A DNA stretch of 44,957 nucleotides, from assembly GCA_026225275.1 (NCBI GenBank), contig JAMFSL010000294.1, positions 1-44,957 on the forward strand, written 5' to 3'. Shown piece by piece: positions 1-8,706 of the stretch. The translations under genes and the position numbers were made by a program. Below the pieces are notes generated by a model. The model did not search any database, was not told the DNA's origin, and saw nothing but the letters and a program-made list of their open reading frames with translations. The DNA comes from Puia dinghuensis (GTDB taxonomy: Bacteria > Bacteroidota > Bacteroidia > Chitinophagales > Chitinophagaceae). Every line of letters starts with the position of its first letter. Positions within the stretch are counted from its first letter, which is position 1.

Positions 1-374
1 CTGTGATCCAGGGAGAGCAATAGCCCTTTCGACAGGAGATAATCTCCGACCAGTACCGAGATCTTGGTCTTCCATAAGGCATAGGTGGAGAAAAATCCCC
101 TTCTTTCCAGGGATTCATCGACCACGTCATCATGCACCAGCGTGGCGGTATGAAGTAATTCTACGAGGGAGGCTGCCCGATAGGCAGATTCATTGATGGG
201 TCCGCATAGTTTGGCGGAGAGCAATACGAACATGGGTCGCAGCTGCTTGCCTTTTCTGTTGACAATAAATCGCATGATCCTGTCCAATAAAGGCACCTGG
301 CTCTTTACGGCCTCTTTGAATTTTTTTTCAAAAACGACCAATTCCTCACGTAATATTACTTGTGCTATTTTCAT
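1..374 (-). CDS. Polyprenyl diphosphate synthase family protein, 5' part
   Basis: Runs off the left edge; about 124 N-terminal residues are present, starting at the ATG complementary to 372-374. The translation begins MKIAQVILREELVVFEKKFK and contains the chain-length motif region ELLHTATLVHDDVVDE, with the first aspartate-rich motif DDxxD that binds the Mg-diphosphate of the allylic substrate, followed by the expected ERRG and GDYLLS segments. Trans-polyprenyl synthases of this family condense isopentenyl diphosphate onto allylic diphosphates, and in Bacteroidota this form usually makes the menaquinone side chain. The second DDxxD motif lies outside the window, so chain length and completeness cannot be judged. 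It is divergent from the OmpA gene on its right; I see no convincing TAnnTTTG box for it. Confidence 0.88.
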   Translation of the reverse strand, partial: MKIAQVILREELVVFEKKFKEAVKSQVPLLDRIMRFIVNRKGKQLRPMFVLLSAKLCGPINESAYRAASLVELLHTATLVHDDVVDESLERRGFFSTYALWKTKISVLVGDYLLSKGLLLSLDH

Positions 375-564
375 TTAGGTATTATAGGTCTGTTCAGGTA
401 GTCTCATGCAATTTGCATTTCGGCTCGTGTCCTGCCGCGCATTGAACGGAACGACAATATTACTACTTTGAGAATATTTTCTTTCCAAAGCATCTAATTT
501 TAAATTTCCGGTGTCTAACGGTCTTTGCAATACAATTTTTATTTTATACGTATTGTTAAAAAAA

Positions 565-595
565 TTTGGTTTTTGCTCACCAATCTCTATTTTTG
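565..595 (+). promoter_or_regulatory. Bacteroidota-type promoter of the OmpA-family gene
   Basis: TTTG at 565-568, a 19-bp spacer, then TATTTTTG at 588-595, fitting the Bacteroidota -33/-7 pattern (TTTG, 17-23 bp, TAnnTTTG). It predicts a start near 602 and a leader of about 43 nt before the ATG at 645. Confidence 0.7.
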
Positions 596-644
596 CAGCA
601 TATTCTTCTCAGGTTTAATTCATTCATTCACATAAACTTCAGTT

Positions 645-2324
645 ATGGCAAGTAAAAAATTGACTCTTTTAATTGGGTTAATCTGCCTGTTTATGTCGTA
701 CTCGCAGGCCCAGGTGGGCAATGGCTACCAGTACGACATACGGGACTCTTCTCTTATTCCTACCAGACGACTCGCTCAGCACAATGAATTCCTGAATAAT
801 GCATACCCTTTTCCTGCCAAACCAAGGAATGAATGGGAAATCGGGGTGAAAGGGGGATATACCAATGGCGTAACGGATGTTCCCAACTGGGGTCCTACCG
901 GTGGATTTGGTTTTGATGTCAGAAAGGCCATCGGCTATATTTTCTCGGTCCGCGCAGAATATGACTGGCTGAGGTTAAGAGGCCTGGATTACCAATATTC
1001 TCAATCTTACGGTAAAAACCAATCTTTGATCCAGCCGGAACTCTTCCCGCAACAGGCCAATGGCAGTTATGCGCCTATCTTTTATAATTACCGGTCGACG
1101 ATCCATGAACTGAGCCTGCAGGGCGTGTTCAACTTCAACAATATCCGGTTCCACAAGGCCAAGACTGGCCTCAGCATTTATATCTTCGGTGGCCCTGGTT
1201 TGGCGACCTATAGCACCCTGTACAAGCAGGATGACAGCTATCTGGCCGGCTATGCAAATGTCATTGCGGAATATCCGGACGAAGACCATGCCAACGAGAA
1301 AAAGATCCGGAGCGCGCTGAAGAGTGTGCTGACGGGCAAATGGAACCATATCGCCGAAAGGCCCAGCACCAGCGGGACTTTGGGTGGAGCGCCTCTCACA
1401 GTTGTTGCAGTCGCGGGGGTAGGTATGGAATTCAAACTGAGCAGCAAGTTGAATATAGCGGTTGAAGACAAGTTCACCATCACCGGCAGCGACCTGATTG
1501 ACGGACAGCAATGGCAGAACAACTATTCTCCGAATGCTGTTCAAAGCATTGCCCAGACGAGGTCTGCGGACTCCTACAATTTTGCTTCCGTTGGGATCAA
1601 CTACAACATTTTCGGCAAACATGCCGTCGAGCCACTCTGGTGGATCAACCCGCTGGATTATGCTTACAACGAAATCAATGCTCCCCGTCACATGAAGCTG
1701 CCGAAGCCGGTGCTGGATGACGCCGATGGCGACGGAGTGACCGACCAGTTCGACCTGGAGCCCAACACGCCGAAAGGCTGCCCGGTTGATACACATGGTG
1801 TCAGTCTGGACACAGATGGTGACGGTATGCCCGATTGCCGTGACAAGGAAAAGATCACTCCGACGCAATGTCAGCCTGTTGACGCAGACGGCGTCGGCAA
1901 ATGCCCGGATCCGCAATGCTGTAAGGACCTGAAGGCTTATATCGATTCCAACGGTGTCGGTAACAAAAAATGTAACATTGGCAACCTGCCCAGCATCACT
2001 TTCAAGGGGCACACGGTAACCTTGAGCAAGGATGGACAGGCCCTGTTGGCCAGCGCTGCAGAGCAACTGCGTAACAACCCGAATTGTAAGATCGCTGTTA
2101 TCGGTTATGGCGAATCGAGCAAAGCCGCTCAGCAACTGAGCTGGGATCGTGTGAATGCCGTAATCAACTACCTCGTTGAAAAAGAAGGTGTTAGCTCTGA
2201 TCGGTTCATCTTCCGCTACGGACAAAGCGGCGGTGATGAAAATACGGTTGACCTGCGTGACGGTACTGGCGAAGAAGGCCCGAACACGGTGCCTGCTCCC
2301 CACCCGAACCTGCGGAGAAAATAG
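645..2324 (+). CDS. OmpA-family outer membrane protein with type-3 thrombospondin-like repeats
   Basis: A 559-residue exported protein. Residues 1-23 form a signal peptide ending in SQAQ. Residues of about 60-335 are rich in alternating aromatic/polar segments, as expected for an outer-membrane beta-barrel. Near residues 357-400 are calcium-binding type-3 repeats (DADGDGVTDQFD, DTDGDGMPDC), followed by a Cys-rich patch. From about 450 to 530 is an OmpA-like C-terminal domain. In that domain the usual GHTD peptidoglycan-binding segment reads GYGESS, so the canonical Asp is absent, while the later LSWDRVNAV helix is kept. The likely role is outer-membrane structure or anchoring. It is monocistronic: a promoter lies at 565-595 and a terminator at 2349-2384. 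Family assignment is firm, exact role unknown. Confidence 0.88.
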   Translation: MASKKLTLLIGLICLFMSYSQAQVGNGYQYDIRDSSLIPTRRLAQHNEFLNNAYPFPAKPRNEWEIGVKGGYTNGVTDVPNWGPTGGFGFDVRKAIGYIFSVRAEYDWLRLRGLDYQYSQSYGKNQSLIQPELFPQQANGSYAPIFYNYRSTIHELSLQGVFNFNNIRFHKAKTGLSIYIFGGPGLATYSTLYKQDDSYLAGYANVIAEYPDEDHANEKKIRSALKSVLTGKWNHIAERPSTSGTLGGAPLTVVAVAGVGMEFKLSSKLNIAVEDKFTITGSDLIDGQQWQNNYSPNAVQSIAQTRSADSYNFASVGINYNIFGKHAVEPLWWINPLDYAYNEINAPRHMKLPKPVLDDADGDGVTDQFDLEPNTPKGCPVDTHGVSLDTDGDGMPDCRDKEKITPTQCQPVDADGVGKCPDPQCCKDLKAYIDSNGVGNKKCNIGNLPSITFKGHTVTLSKDGQALLASAAEQLRNNPNCKIAVIGYGESSKAAQQLSWDRVNAVINYLVEKEGVSSDRFIFRYGQSGGDENTVDLRDGTGEEGPNTVPAPHPNLRRK

Positions 2325-2348
2325 TATAATCTATTAATAGTAAATTGA

Positions 2349-2384
2349 TTAGCGCGATCCCTAATGGGGTCGCGCTAATTTTTT
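2349..2384 (+). terminator. Rho-independent terminator after the OmpA-family gene
   Basis: TTAGCGCGATCCC at 2349-2361 pairs with GGGGTCGCGCTAA at 2366-2378 (13 bp including one G-U pair) across a 4-nt loop and is followed by six T residues. Confidence 0.9.
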
Positions 2385-2475
2385 AACGTATTTTTATTTG
2401 GGCCGCAGCAGAAATACCCCCATTTTTGCCCGTCCACATTAATCTGCTTATTTGCTCAAAATTCATTAATTTTGC

Positions 2476-3306
2476 ATGCTTTCTATGCGTCTATTCATTG
2501 TATTATTATCGACGGTTTTCTTGTTCAGTTCATGCTCACGCTTTTCTCAAGTGTTGAAAAGCAATGACTATGAATATAAGTTGCGGGTGGCTGATAAGTA
2601 TTATGCGGATAAGGACTATAACCATGCCCAGCAATTATTTGAAGAGTTGTTCCGCGTATTTAAGGGTAGCGAGCATTTCGAAGACATTTACTATAAGTTC
2701 GCTTATTGTGCCTATTATCTGAAGGATTACCCTAATGCAGAGAACCTTTTCAAAGGCTTTGTGGAGGTTTTCCCGAACAGTAACAAGGCAGAGGAAATGG
2801 ATTATATGCGGGCTTATACTTTTTATGCCCAGTCGCCGAAGGTAGAACTGGATCAGACCAATACGACGAAGGCTATCGGTTTTATGCAAGCCTTTGTCAA
2901 TACGCACCCTGGTTCTGATAAGGTGACGGAAGCCAACCAGATCATTGAAAAGTGCCGGGCCAAGATGGAGCTAAAGGATTATATGGCTGCGCAGTTGTAT
3001 TACGATCTGGGCTATTATAAGGCTGCGGGTGTTACGCTGAACAGCCTTATGAACAGCTATCCGGACTCTGAGAAAAGTGAGGCATATAAATTATTGATAA
3101 TCAAATCGGATTTTCGGTATGCGGAGTTAAGCGTCGAGCAAAAACAGCCCGAGCGGTTTGATGCGGTCATCACACAATGTAATGAGTTCATGGATCGTTT
3201 TCCCGATAGTAAATTAAAGCCCACGGTCCAGGAATATGTCACAGCCACAGAGAATCAAATTAAAATCTTAAAAAGTAATAATGAGCAGATTAAGAAGGCA
3301 AGTTAA
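2476..3306 (+). CDS. bamD: Outer membrane protein assembly factor BamD (lipoprotein)
   Basis: A 276-residue lipoprotein of the beta-barrel assembly machine, which works with BamA to insert outer-membrane proteins. A hydrophobic signal ends in the lipobox LFSSC; mature residues form TPR-like helical repeats (DYNHAQQLFEELF, DYPNAENLFKGF, YYKAAGVTLNSLM). The opening SRFSQVLKSNDYEYKLRVAD is typical of Bacteroidota BamD. An alternative ATG at 2485 gives MRLFIVLLSTVFLFSSC, with a positive residue near the N terminus as normal for a signal peptide; it also fits the -7-like box TAATTTTG at 2467-2474 better, so it may be the true start. The gene opens an overlapping operon: its last 26 bp overlap rpoZ. 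Confidence 0.93.
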   Translation: MLSMRLFIVLLSTVFLFSSCSRFSQVLKSNDYEYKLRVADKYYADKDYNHAQQLFEELFRVFKGSEHFEDIYYKFAYCAYYLKDYPNAENLFKGFVEVFPNSNKAEEMDYMRAYTFYAQSPKVELDQTNTTKAIGFMQAFVNTHPGSDKVTEANQIIEKCRAKMELKDYMAAQLYYDLGYYKAAGVTLNSLMNSYPDSEKSEAYKLLIIKSDFRYAELSVEQKQPERFDAVITQCNEFMDRFPDSKLKPTVQEYVTATENQIKILKSNNEQIKKAS

Positions 3307-3622
3307 CGCGAACACCACCAATGTGGTAGAGACGAAGAACCTTACCGATATCAAGGCTAAGACGGGTAATCTGTATGAGTCTATTGCCATTATCGCTAAA
3401 AGGGCTAACCAGATCAATATCTCCCTGAAGGAAGAATTGCACAATAAGCTGGAAGAATTTGCCAGCCACACCGATAGCCTGGAGGAGATCCATGAAAATA
3501 AGGAGCAGATCGAGATTTCGAAAGCTTACGAAAGGATGCCTAATCCTGCCCTGCTGGCTACGGCGGAATTCATGGATGATAAGATTTATTATCGCAGGAA
3601 TGATGATGACCTGTTTAAATGA
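3281..3622 (+). CDS. rpoZ: DNA-directed RNA polymerase omega subunit (RpoZ/Rpb6-like)
   Basis: A 113-residue protein matching the Bacteroidota omega/Rpb6 family. The N-terminal half contains TGNLYESIAIIAKRANQI, the conserved helix that clamps the beta-prime subunit in omega proteins, and the acidic tail ends in RRNDDDLFK. Omega promotes assembly and stability of RNA polymerase. The chosen ATG lies inside the 3' end of bamD (26-bp overlap), indicating translational coupling. The position between bamD and coaBC is a common arrangement in this phylum. An inverted repeat lies downstream at 3680-3707. Confidence 0.9.
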   Translation: MSRLRRQVNANTTNVVETKNLTDIKAKTGNLYESIAIIAKRANQINISLKEELHNKLEEFASHTDSLEEIHENKEQIEISKAYERMPNPALLATAEFMDDKIYYRRNDDDLFK

Positions 3623-3679
3623 GTTGGTGCGCGCACGAATGGCCGGGCGCGAAAATATTTGCACGAAAAAATGATTTTA

Positions 3680-3710
3680 CGGCAGGGAGCTGACAGGCGC
3701 CCTGCCGTTT
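3680..3710 (+). terminator. Possible weak terminator between rpoZ and coaBC
   Basis: CGGCAGGG (3680-3687) pairs perfectly with CCCTGCCG (3700-3707) and is followed by TTTATA rather than a long T run. It may give partial termination and uneven expression of coaBC relative to bamD-rpoZ. Confidence 0.45.
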
Positions 3711-3722
3711 ATACTTTACCTC

Positions 3723-4928
3723 ATGTTCCAGGGAAAAAAGATTCTACTTGGTGTAACGGGCAGTATAGCGGCTTATAAGTCGCTGCTGCTGGTCAGGCTG
3801 CTGATCCGGGAAGGTGCTACGGTAAAAGTGATCCAGACGCCTGCCTCCCGGGACTTTGTCACTCCGCTTTCCCTATCCACTTTATCCCGGAATCCCGTAT
3901 TGTCGGACCTTTCTACGGCGGATACCTGGGCGAATCATGTTGAACTGGGTCGCTGGGCAGATATCCTGTTAATTGCACCGCTGAGCTGTAATACCCTGGC
4001 GAAAATGGCCCAGGGATTGTGTGATAATTTGCTGTTGGCGACTTATCTGTCTGCTGTCTGCCCTGTAGTCGTGGCTCCGGCCATGGATGAGGATATGTGG
4101 CGACATCCGTCTACCCGGGCGAACCTGGAGCGGCTGCGTTCTTTCGGGAATCTCATCATTCCGGTCGGAAATGGCGAGTTGGCCAGCGGTTTACATGGAG
4201 AGGGGAGGATGGCCGAACCTGAGGAGATACTGGATTTTGTCGGGGTGATGCTGAAGGCGGGGACAGATCGGGATCTGGTAGGTAAGCGGGCGCTGGTAAC
4301 GGCAGGCCCTACCTATGAAGCCATTGACCCTGTAAGGTTTATCAGCAACCATTCATCCGGTAAGATGGGAATAGCCCTGGCCGAGGAATTGGCTGGCAGG
4401 GGGGCGGAGGTGGATCTGGTGCTGGGGCCTTCTGCCCTGTCGGTCCACCAGCAGGGAATAACGACGCACCGGGTGATATCCGCAGCAGATATGTATAAGG
4501 TCTCTATGGAAAGCTTTAGTCGTGCGGATATCGCTATCATGTCGGCTGCAGTGGCCGATTATACACCCGTGGAGGTAGCAGCCGAGAAGATCAAAAAGAG
4601 TGGCAGTGATAGCCTGATGTTGGAACTGACCCGGACGAAAGATATTCTAAAGTCGTTGGGCGACATCAAAAAGAAAGGGCAGGTGCTCGTTGGCTTTGCG
4701 CTGGAGACAAAGGATGAAAAGGCCTATGCGCTAGGCAAATTGCAAACGAAAAATGCCGATCTGATTGTCCTCAACTCTGCCAGGGAGGAAGGAGCGGGAT
4801 TCGGTGTCGATACTAACAAAATCACAATTTTCAGCAAGGACGGGAAGGAATGGGCATATGAGCAGAAACCCAAGCAACAAGTAGCGAAAGATATCGTTGA
4901 TCAGGTAGTAAAACTGTTGTATGTATAA
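3723..4928 (+). CDS. coaBC: Bifunctional phosphopantothenoylcysteine decarboxylase / phosphopantothenate-cysteine ligase
   Basis: A 401-residue cytoplasmic flavoenzyme carrying out two consecutive CoA-biosynthesis steps. The N-terminal CoaC half starts with LGVTGSIAAYKS (FMN-binding loop), has the active-site His72 in NHVELGRWAD, and PAMDEDMW at 119-126 where many homologues have PAMN. The substrate clamp reads ASGLHGEGRM (154-163), with Ser155 where the E. coli enzyme has its catalytic Cys. The CoaB half begins near residue 187 with ALVTAGPTYEAIDPVRFISN and has SSGKMG and AAVADY signatures. The stop overlaps the porD start by 8 bp. Assignment is firm; the residue changes may be lineage-wide. 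Confidence 0.95.
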   Translation: MFQGKKILLGVTGSIAAYKSLLLVRLLIREGATVKVIQTPASRDFVTPLSLSTLSRNPVLSDLSTADTWANHVELGRWADILLIAPLSCNTLAKMAQGLCDNLLLATYLSAVCPVVVAPAMDEDMWRHPSTRANLERLRSFGNLIIPVGNGELASGLHGEGRMAEPEEILDFVGVMLKAGTDRDLVGKRALVTAGPTYEAIDPVRFISNHSSGKMGIALAEELAGRGAEVDLVLGPSALSVHQQGITTHRVISAADMYKVSMESFSRADIAIMSAAVADYTPVEVAAEKIKKSGSDSLMLELTRTKDILKSLGDIKKKGQVLVGFALETKDEKAYALGKLQTKNADLIVLNSAREEGAGFGVDTNKITIFSKDGKEWAYEQKPKQQVAKDIVDQVVKLLYV

Positions 4929-5847
4929 AACATATCTTTTATTGACATTTCTGCTGACAGCTCTCGCACCTTGTCTCGTTCGTGCGCAGGACATACAAGC
5001 GAATGTCACTGTATTGGCCAGCCGGGTGCCCACCACGGTCGATCATAAGGTATTCAATACGCTGCAGACGGCGCTCCATGATTTTCTGAACAGCCGGAAC
5101 TGGTCCAACGAGAGCTTTCAGAACAATGAAAAAATACGCTGTAACTTCCTGATCAATGTCAGTTCCGCGGGGGATAACAATTCTTTTCAGGCCTCGCTGA
5201 CCATACAGGCCGGCCGGCCTATTTATAACTCATCTTATCAAAGCCCGCTGATCAACTTTCAGGACCCTAACTTTGCCTTCCGGTATGCGGAGTTTCAGCC
5301 GCTGGAATACAGTGACAACCGGGTGCAGGGTACTGATGCACTGTCGGCTAACTTAACGGCTACTCTTGCTTACTATATTTACCTGATCATGGGAATGGAT
5401 TTTGATTCTTACTCACAGCGTGGTGGGGACGTCTACTACCAGAAAGCGCTGAATATTGTCAATAATGCTCCCGATGACCGTACCATCACCGGATGGAAGG
5501 CTTTTGATGGAGTACGGAACAGGTACTGGCTGATTGAGAATCTGACCAACAGTAAGTATACGCTGATACATGACGCTTATTACAATTATTACCGGTCGGG
5601 ATTTGATCTGTTATATGATAAGCCGGCAGACGGAAGGACAGGGGTCCTCAATGCCTTGAATATGTTAAATACCGTCAATACGGAGAATCCTGATCTAATG
5701 ATCATTCAGTTCTTTTTTGAGGGCAAATCAAACGAGGTAGCTAAAATTTTTGTCAATTCCGATCCTGATGAGAAGAATCGGGCATTGGACCTACTGAGCA
5801 AAATGGATCCCTCCAACACCAATAAATATAAAGCAGACTTGCAATGA
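4921..5847 (+). CDS. porD: Type IX secretion system PorD-family protein (DUF4835)
   Basis: A 308-residue exported protein with a signal peptide ending in CLVRAQ (about residue 23). The body has the DUF4835 signatures: an early QANVTVLASRV segment, a QTALHDFLNSRNW helix, NEKIRCNFLINV, and SYSQRGGDVYYQKAL. This family was named PorD after a type IX secretion component of Porphyromonas; its biochemical role is not settled. Gene order coaBC-porD is common in Bacteroidota. It overlaps coaBC by 8 bp and the next gene by 4 bp (ATGA), so the five genes from bamD are probably one transcription unit. Family assignment from recalled family knowledge; T9SS role inferred. Confidence 0.85.
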   Translation: MYKTYLLLTFLLTALAPCLVRAQDIQANVTVLASRVPTTVDHKVFNTLQTALHDFLNSRNWSNESFQNNEKIRCNFLINVSSAGDNNSFQASLTIQAGRPIYNSSYQSPLINFQDPNFAFRYAEFQPLEYSDNRVQGTDALSANLTATLAYYIYLIMGMDFDSYSQRGGDVYYQKALNIVNNAPDDRTITGWKAFDGVRNRYWLIENLTNSKYTLIHDAYYNYYRSGFDLLYDKPADGRTGVLNALNMLNTVNTENPDLMIIQFFFEGKSNEVAKIFVNSDPDEKNRALDLLSKMDPSNTNKYKADLQ

Positions 5848-6506
5848 TGGGAACGCGTGGGATAGGAATGCCTTGCCTGACCGGGAAACCGGGGCGCCGG
5901 CTCATCATCGGATATCTGGCCCTTCTGCTGCTGGCTGGTTCCGGGTGTGCGGATAAACAAAGTGTTCCCTCGGGTATTTTGCCGCTGAATAAGATGCAAC
6001 CCATCATGTGGGATATGATCCAGGCCGATCAGTATGCGGCGCTTTCCGTTGCGAAAGATTCTGTTGTAAAAGACTCCACTGCAAAAGATTCCGTCGCTCA
6101 TATCATACGTATTAATACCAAGGCAGAAAAACTAAAGCTGTACGAAGAGGTGTTCCGGCTGCACGAGGTCAGCCGGGAAGAGTTCCGTAAAAGCTATCAA
6201 TACTATCTCGATCATCCTGAACTCAATCAGATGCTTTTCGATAGCCTGATCTCACAAGGCAACCGGTTGCGAACGGAGAGCTATAGCCGTCCTTCCACCA
6301 ATCGCCCGCCTCCTATCATTCCACCCCATCTGCCCGCCGGAGCTACGCCGCCAATGCCCGGCGGAACACCGCTGCATTCACCCATGGCGACTCCGCCAGG
6401 ACAGCAGCGGATATTTCCACCCCACCAGCCTGGCATTGTGCCAGGATTACACCCGACCGCATTTCCTGCGAAAGCGCAAAAGGATTCGGTCCGAAAGCAT
6501 TCTTAG
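5844..6506 (+). CDS. DUF4296-type lipoprotein with proline-rich tail
   Basis: A 220-residue predicted lipoprotein. A hydrophobic stretch LIIGYLALLLLAGSGC ends in a lipobox (Cys near residue 35). The conserved part (SGILPLNKMQPIMWDMIQAD, then helical segments through HPELNQMLFDSL) resembles DUF4296, a family of unknown function common in Bacteroidota. Two oddities: a KDS-containing tandem segment near residues 72-86, and a Pro/Gly/Met-rich tail of about 60 residues after position 150 that the rest of the family is not expected to need. Starts at ATGATG, overlapping the porD stop by 4 bp. Function unknown; location next to porD suggests an envelope role but does not prove it. Confidence 0.75.
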   Translation: MMGTRGIGMPCLTGKPGRRLIIGYLALLLLAGSGCADKQSVPSGILPLNKMQPIMWDMIQADQYAALSVAKDSVVKDSTAKDSVAHIIRINTKAEKLKLYEEVFRLHEVSREEFRKSYQYYLDHPELNQMLFDSLISQGNRLRTESYSRPSTNRPPPIIPPHLPAGATPPMPGGTPLHSPMATPPGQQRIFPPHQPGIVPGLHPTAFPAKAQKDSVRKHS

Positions 6507-6535
6507 TCGTACTTTTAAATGCGAAAAATTTCCAT

Positions 6536-7240
6536 ATGAAAAAAGTCGTCAATGGAGCTGATGAGGCCATCCGGGATATCCGTGACGGTGCTGTGGTCAT
6601 GTTGGGTGGATTCGGGTTGTGCGGGATACCGGAGAATTGTATCGCTGCCCTGGCGCGTAAGGGGGTTGGTCAACTGACCTGTATTTCGAATAATGCCGGC
6701 GTGGATGACTTCGGGCTGGGGCTGCTGTTAAAGACGCGGCAGATCAGGAAAATGATCAGCTCTTATGTGGGTGAGAATGAGGAATTCGAAAGGCAACTGC
6801 TGAGTGGAGAATTGGATGTTGACCTAATTCCTCAGGGGACCCTGGCGACGCGGATCCAGATGGCGGCCATGGGTATTCCCGCCTTTTTTACTCCCGCGGG
6901 ATATGGGACTGAAGTGGCGCAGGGTAAGGAGGTGAGGGAGTTTGGAGGGAAACCATATTTGATGGAATACGCTTTGGCTGCTGATTTTGCCATCGTTAAG
7001 GCCTGGAAAGGCGATACGATGGGGAATCTCCTATTCCAAAAGACTACGCGCAATTTTTCTACTTCTATGGCCAAGGCAGGGACTATTACCATTGCGGAGG
7101 TCGAGCACCTGGTGCAGCCCGGTGAGTTGTATCCCGACCAGGTACATGTGGCAGGGATTTATGTACATCGCATCTTTCAGGGCAGCGGGTATGAGCGGCG
7201 GATCGAACGGCGGACGGTGAGGTTAAAACAAAATCATTAA
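6536..7240 (+). CDS. scoA: 3-oxoacid CoA-transferase subunit A
   Basis: A 234-residue alpha subunit of a two-subunit CoA-transferase (SCOT family). Signatures include the glycine-rich LGGFGLCGIPENCIAALAR near residues 23-40, FTPAGYGTEVAQGKE, and AWKGDTMGNLLFQKTTRNF. With subunit B it exchanges CoA between succinyl-CoA and acetoacetate or another 3-oxoacid, in ketone-body, short-chain acid or branched-chain catabolism in the cytoplasm. Only 3 bp separate it from subunit B, so the pair is co-translated. The substrate cannot be fixed from sequence alone. Confidence 0.92.
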   Translation: MKKVVNGADEAIRDIRDGAVVMLGGFGLCGIPENCIAALARKGVGQLTCISNNAGVDDFGLGLLLKTRQIRKMISSYVGENEEFERQLLSGELDVDLIPQGTLATRIQMAAMGIPAFFTPAGYGTEVAQGKEVREFGGKPYLMEYALAADFAIVKAWKGDTMGNLLFQKTTRNFSTSMAKAGTITIAEVEHLVQPGELYPDQVHVAGIYVHRIFQGSGYERRIERRTVRLKQNH

Positions 7241-7243
7241 TTT

Positions 7244-7900
7244 ATGGCATTGGATAAATTTGGGATTGCCCGGCGGATTGCGCAGGAGCTTCGGGATGGG
7301 ATGTATATTAATCTTGGGATTGGAATTCCTACGCTGGTAGCCAATTATATTCCGGAGGGAATCTCGGTGATGCTGCAATCGGAGAATGGCTTACTGGGGA
7401 TTGGACCATATCCGATGGAGGAGGAAATCGATGCGGACCTGATCAATGCGGGAAAAGAGACGGTGACGGTTTTACCAGGAGGGGCGTTCTTCGATAGTGC
7501 AGAGAGCTTTGGGATGATCAGGGCAGGAAAGGTCGATCTGACTGTGCTGGGGGCTATGGAGGTGTCGGATACCGGTGATATAGCCAACTGGAAGATACCT
7601 GGAAAGATGGTGAAGGGAATGGGGGGGGCTATGGATCTGGTGGCCAGTGCGCGGCTGATCATTGTCGCCATGCAGCATACCAATCCGAGAGGAGAGTCTA
7701 AATTGCTACCGGCCTGTACCTTGCCGCTGACGGGGGTGAAATGTGTGAAGAAGGTGGTAACGGACCTGGCGGTACTGGATATTGTTCCGGAAGGTTTTCT
7801 ATTACGGGAGCGGGCGCCGGGGGTTTCGGTTGAAGAGATAAAGGCGAAGACGGCGGGACGGCTGGTGGTGCCGGATGAAGTGCCGGAGATGGCGGTGTGA
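7244..7900 (+). CDS. scoB: 3-oxoacid CoA-transferase subunit B
   Basis: A 218-residue beta subunit carrying the catalytic residue. Glu47 lies in [13 protein letters not shown], the family motif in which Glu forms the covalent acyl/CoA intermediate. Other conserved parts are [31 protein letters not shown], and the KGMGGAMDL segment. It directly follows subunit A. The gene converges with the response regulator on the minus strand, leaving a 44-bp GC-rich gap. Confidence 0.93.
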   Translation: MALDKFGIARRIAQELRDGMYINLGIGIPTLVANYIPEGISVMLQSENGLLGIGPYPMEEEIDADLINAGKETVTVLPGGAFFDSAESFGMIRAGKVDLTVLGAMEVSDTGDIANWKIPGKMVKGMGGAMDLVASARLIIVAMQHTNPRGESKLLPACTLPLTGVKCVKKVVTDLAVLDIVPEGFLLRERAPGVSVEEIKAKTAGRLVVPDEVPEMAV

Positions 7901-7944
7901 TCGGGACGGGGGGCGTGGGCGGCTAGTGGTGCCGGAGACGGGGG

Positions 7945-8598
7945 CTAATCGATCAGGTTGTTTTTAACAGCGAAAAAGACCAATCCGGCGGTGTTCTTTG
8001 CACCAAACCGCTCCATGAGGCGATCTTTGATAGCCTCGACTGTACGGGGGCTGCAATCGATTTTCTGGGCGATCTCCTGGGCTGTGTATTCCATACAGAT
8101 ATAGCGGACTACTTCTCTTTCGCGTTCGTTGAGGGTGATCTCCGTATTAAGGCTGGGAATAATTTTTGTGCGGACGTGCGACTTTTTCAGCAGGATGCGG
8201 TTGACGAAGTTGTTGAGGTAGTACCCTTTGGTGGCTACTTCGATGATGGCTCTTTTAATTTCAGCAGGATCGGCGCTCTTGAGGAGGTAACCGTTGGCTC
8301 CGATTTCCATCATATGGCTGACAAACCGCTCGTCTTCATACATGGTCAGGGCAATGATATGGATCGAGGGATAGGTTTTGGCGATGATCTTGGTGGTCTC
8401 GATGCCATCTTTTTGCGGCATACGGAGATCCATCAGCACGACATCGGGCTCCGAAGCAGCAAGGCCATCCAGGAGTTCCTGTCCATTCTCGGCCTCCTGG
8501 ACAAATTTTATGGCGCTGTAGGGACGCAGGGAAAGGATAACTCCCTTGCGGAATATTTTGTGGTCATCGGCGATAGCAACTTTAATTACTCCTCCCAT
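7945..8598 (-). CDS. NarL/LuxR-type response regulator (RR1)
   Basis: A 217-residue DNA-binding response regulator. The receiver domain (5-125) has the acidic pair in IADDH, the phospho-acceptor Asp57 in VVLMDLRMP, the switch Thr in ALTMYED and Lys in YLLKSAD. A LuxR-type helix-turn-helix fills 145-217, with recognition helix SPRTVEAIKDRL. It lies 108 bp downstream of the histidine kinase on the same strand, so the two are a probable cognate pair and operon. RR3 (12987-13658) has a nearly identical recognition helix (SPRTVEAIRDKL), suggesting shared DNA targets. Target genes unknown. Confidence 0.92.
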   Translation of the reverse strand: MGGVIKVAIADDHKIFRKGVILSLRPYSAIKFVQEAENGQELLDGLAASEPDVVLMDLRMPQKDGIETTKIIAKTYPSIHIIALTMYEDERFVSHMMEIGANGYLLKSADPAEIKRAIIEVATKGYYLNNFVNRILLKKSHVRTKIIPSLNTEITLNEREREVVRYICMEYTAQEIAQKIDCSPRTVEAIKDRLMERFGAKNTAGLVFFAVKNNLID

Positions 8599-8706
8599 AG
8601 GCTTTTATTTGGATCCGCGCGTAAGTCAATACATAACGCGAACGCAGTCAGTATATTATCGAGCTTAAGGTCAGGGGGTCGATTGCTTAATAAAGATACG
8701 TACAAT

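Noticed and set aside
975-2303. Long minus-strand open frame (442 codons) opposite the OmpA-family gene
   Set aside because: It is fully antisense to a well-supported gene, has no recognisable domains and begins and ends without promoter or coupling signals; it is a shadow frame.
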